Assembly (NCBI GenBank): GCA_004154925.1 | Contig: QJNS01000122.1 | Location: 1 to 64,000 of the forward strand | Length of the DNA stretch: 64,000 nt | Direction: 5' to 3' | Source of the DNA: Monosporascus cannonballus | Taxonomy: Eukaryota; Ascomycota; Sordariomycetes; Xylariales | Shown: positions 63,194 to 64,000 of the stretch, one piece after another | How positions within the stretch are numbered: the stretch's first letter is position 1 | How the letters are laid out: each line of letters begins with the position of its first letter | Made by a program: the position numbers and the translations under genes | The notes under the pieces: generated by a model | Told to the model about the DNA's origin: nothing | Databases searched by the model: none | Seen by the model: only the letters and a program-made list of their open reading frames with translations

Positions 63194-63472
63194 TATTATG
63201 ACCTAACATGCTGCGACCTCGAAAAACGATCGCAACAAGGAAATGACTAAGCCATGTGGATCGAGTCACGTGATAGGTCGACAAGATCTATTGTAAAGCC
63301 CGTAAAGCCAGGCTCGATAGAAGTTATCGTAAAACCCGTAAAGCCAAGATCGATAAGGGAGAAAAACTAAATATAAAACGCGTATAATTTCTATAATGTA
63401 AATAGTTTTAGCTTATAATAAAATATCGATACCTAAGGCACCCTTAATATTATAAAATGTAATACGTTATTA
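63194..63472 (+). mobile_element. Family D LTR, truncated
   Basis: Begins TATTATGACCTAACATG and has the U3 head and CACGTGATAGG, two 36-bp modules (about 63285-63355) and R-U5 up to the point where the next LTR interrupts it. It is inserted into the integrase region of A2. Whether it is a solo LTR or the start of an element cannot be seen. Confidence 0.8.
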
Positions 63473-63859
63473 TATAACGGCTAAGGGGTTTAACAAACTA
63501 TTAAATCTTAGTCGTACGGGTTATATTAGCAGAAGTATCGTGGAAATCTAAGCAATAAATACAGTAATCGTATTACGTCTTATAACACCAAAGGTACTTT
63601 GGGTAACGATATTATATTGCAAACTGAAATTATTTAAACTATGGAAATAATAAGCGTATATATCTTCATTTAACTTACTAGCTTAATACTAATAAGTTGG
63701 TAATCCGGTTTATTAGCTTATTATTAATGAGTTGGTAATCTGGTTTACTGGCTTATTATTAGTAAGTTAGTAATCCATTATGTGATTTATTTTACCGCGT
63801 ATTTGTGGTTGGGTTATGGCAGACCGTTTCCGGGGACCGTGGCTCGTTGGGTTATGATA
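63473..63859 (-). mobile_element. Family D' LTR, 3' end of a minus-strand element
   Basis: 387 bp. Read on the minus strand it starts TATCATAACCCAACG and carries CGGAAACGGTC, three 35-bp modules (63675-63779) and the shared R-U5. TATTA (63468-63472) is the left half of its presumed target duplication. The element body continues beyond the window. Confidence 0.8.
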
Positions 63860-64000
63860 CGATCTTTTTTTTCTACAAATCTTGCCCTTAAGATTTTCTT
63901 TTTCTTTTGGTAAGCTTTTTATTTTCGTTCAATATGTCCGCCGGTATTTCTAAACGTCGTTTTTGCAAATTCGAACAATAATTTGCCCTACTTAATTTAA
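63860..64000 (+). pseudogene. Possible start of another antisense ORF (element D')
   Basis: After the LTR, on the strand opposite the element, a frame starts at an ATG (about 63936) reading MSAGISKRRFCKFEQ, then a stop. The position matches the D1 antisense ORF (MSSRIEKP...). Only the first codons are in the window. Confidence 0.35.

Noticed and set aside
1..64000. CRISPR arrays, rRNA and tRNA genes
   Set aside because: No spaced direct repeats of the right form and no recognisable rRNA/tRNA cores; the organism is a eukaryote.

Overview
This is filamentous-ascomycete (Pezizomycotina) nuclear DNA. About 90% of it is AT-rich transposon graveyard with the mark of repeat-induced point mutation (RIP): CpA/TpG has become TpA, nearly every element reading frame is full of TAA/TAG, and surviving cytosines sit mainly in CpG. 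One GC-rich island (about 18.24-23.79 kb) holds two intact, intron-containing genes. I see no rRNA, tRNA or CRISPR.

Left block (1-18239): a 9-bp satellite; unidentified RIP-degraded sequence with a solo LTR (971-1395, target-site duplication [TSD] AATAT); then a Ty1/copia element (5492-18234, TSD GTACT, two 163-bp LTRs) that carries a complete Ty3/gypsy chromovirus in its leader (5734-12956, TSD ATTAA).

Gene island: a cytochrome P450 (three exons, 543 aa, plus strand) and a 14-TM-type MFS exporter (four exons including a 26-nt micro-exon, 636 aa, minus strand), convergent with about 0.36 kb between stop codons. This looks like a minimal secondary-metabolite or detoxification pair: oxidation plus efflux. 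The copia 3' LTR lies in sense orientation 234 bp before the P450 start codon.

Right block (23794-64000): a minus-strand copia 3' end, then a deep nest. The old gypsy element C0 (starting at 24679/25003) was hit by a solo LTR (24684-25002, TSD TGTCA), by gypsy B1 (25737-32637, TSD TTGGA) and by gypsy A2 (from 36945). A2 contains X (39119-59957), which contains C1 (40574-54316, TSD TTAAG), which contains the minus-strand element D1 (42054-48864, TSD TAACT). That is five levels. A2 resumes at 59958, carries a 110-bp unmutated insert near 62.75 kb, and is interrupted near the right edge by two more LTRs.

Two features of the gypsy elements stand out. First, four copies (G1, B1, C1, D1) carry a related reading frame on the strand opposite gag-pol, between the chromodomain end of pol and the 3' LTR. 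It has a CxxC-like start and a Leu/Lys-rich coil. Second, related LTRs share R-U5 and a U3 head (CGGAAACGGTC, CACGTGA) but differ in a tandem-repeat module, with copy-number ladders that explain LTR length exactly (319/371/423 bp; 349/385 bp).
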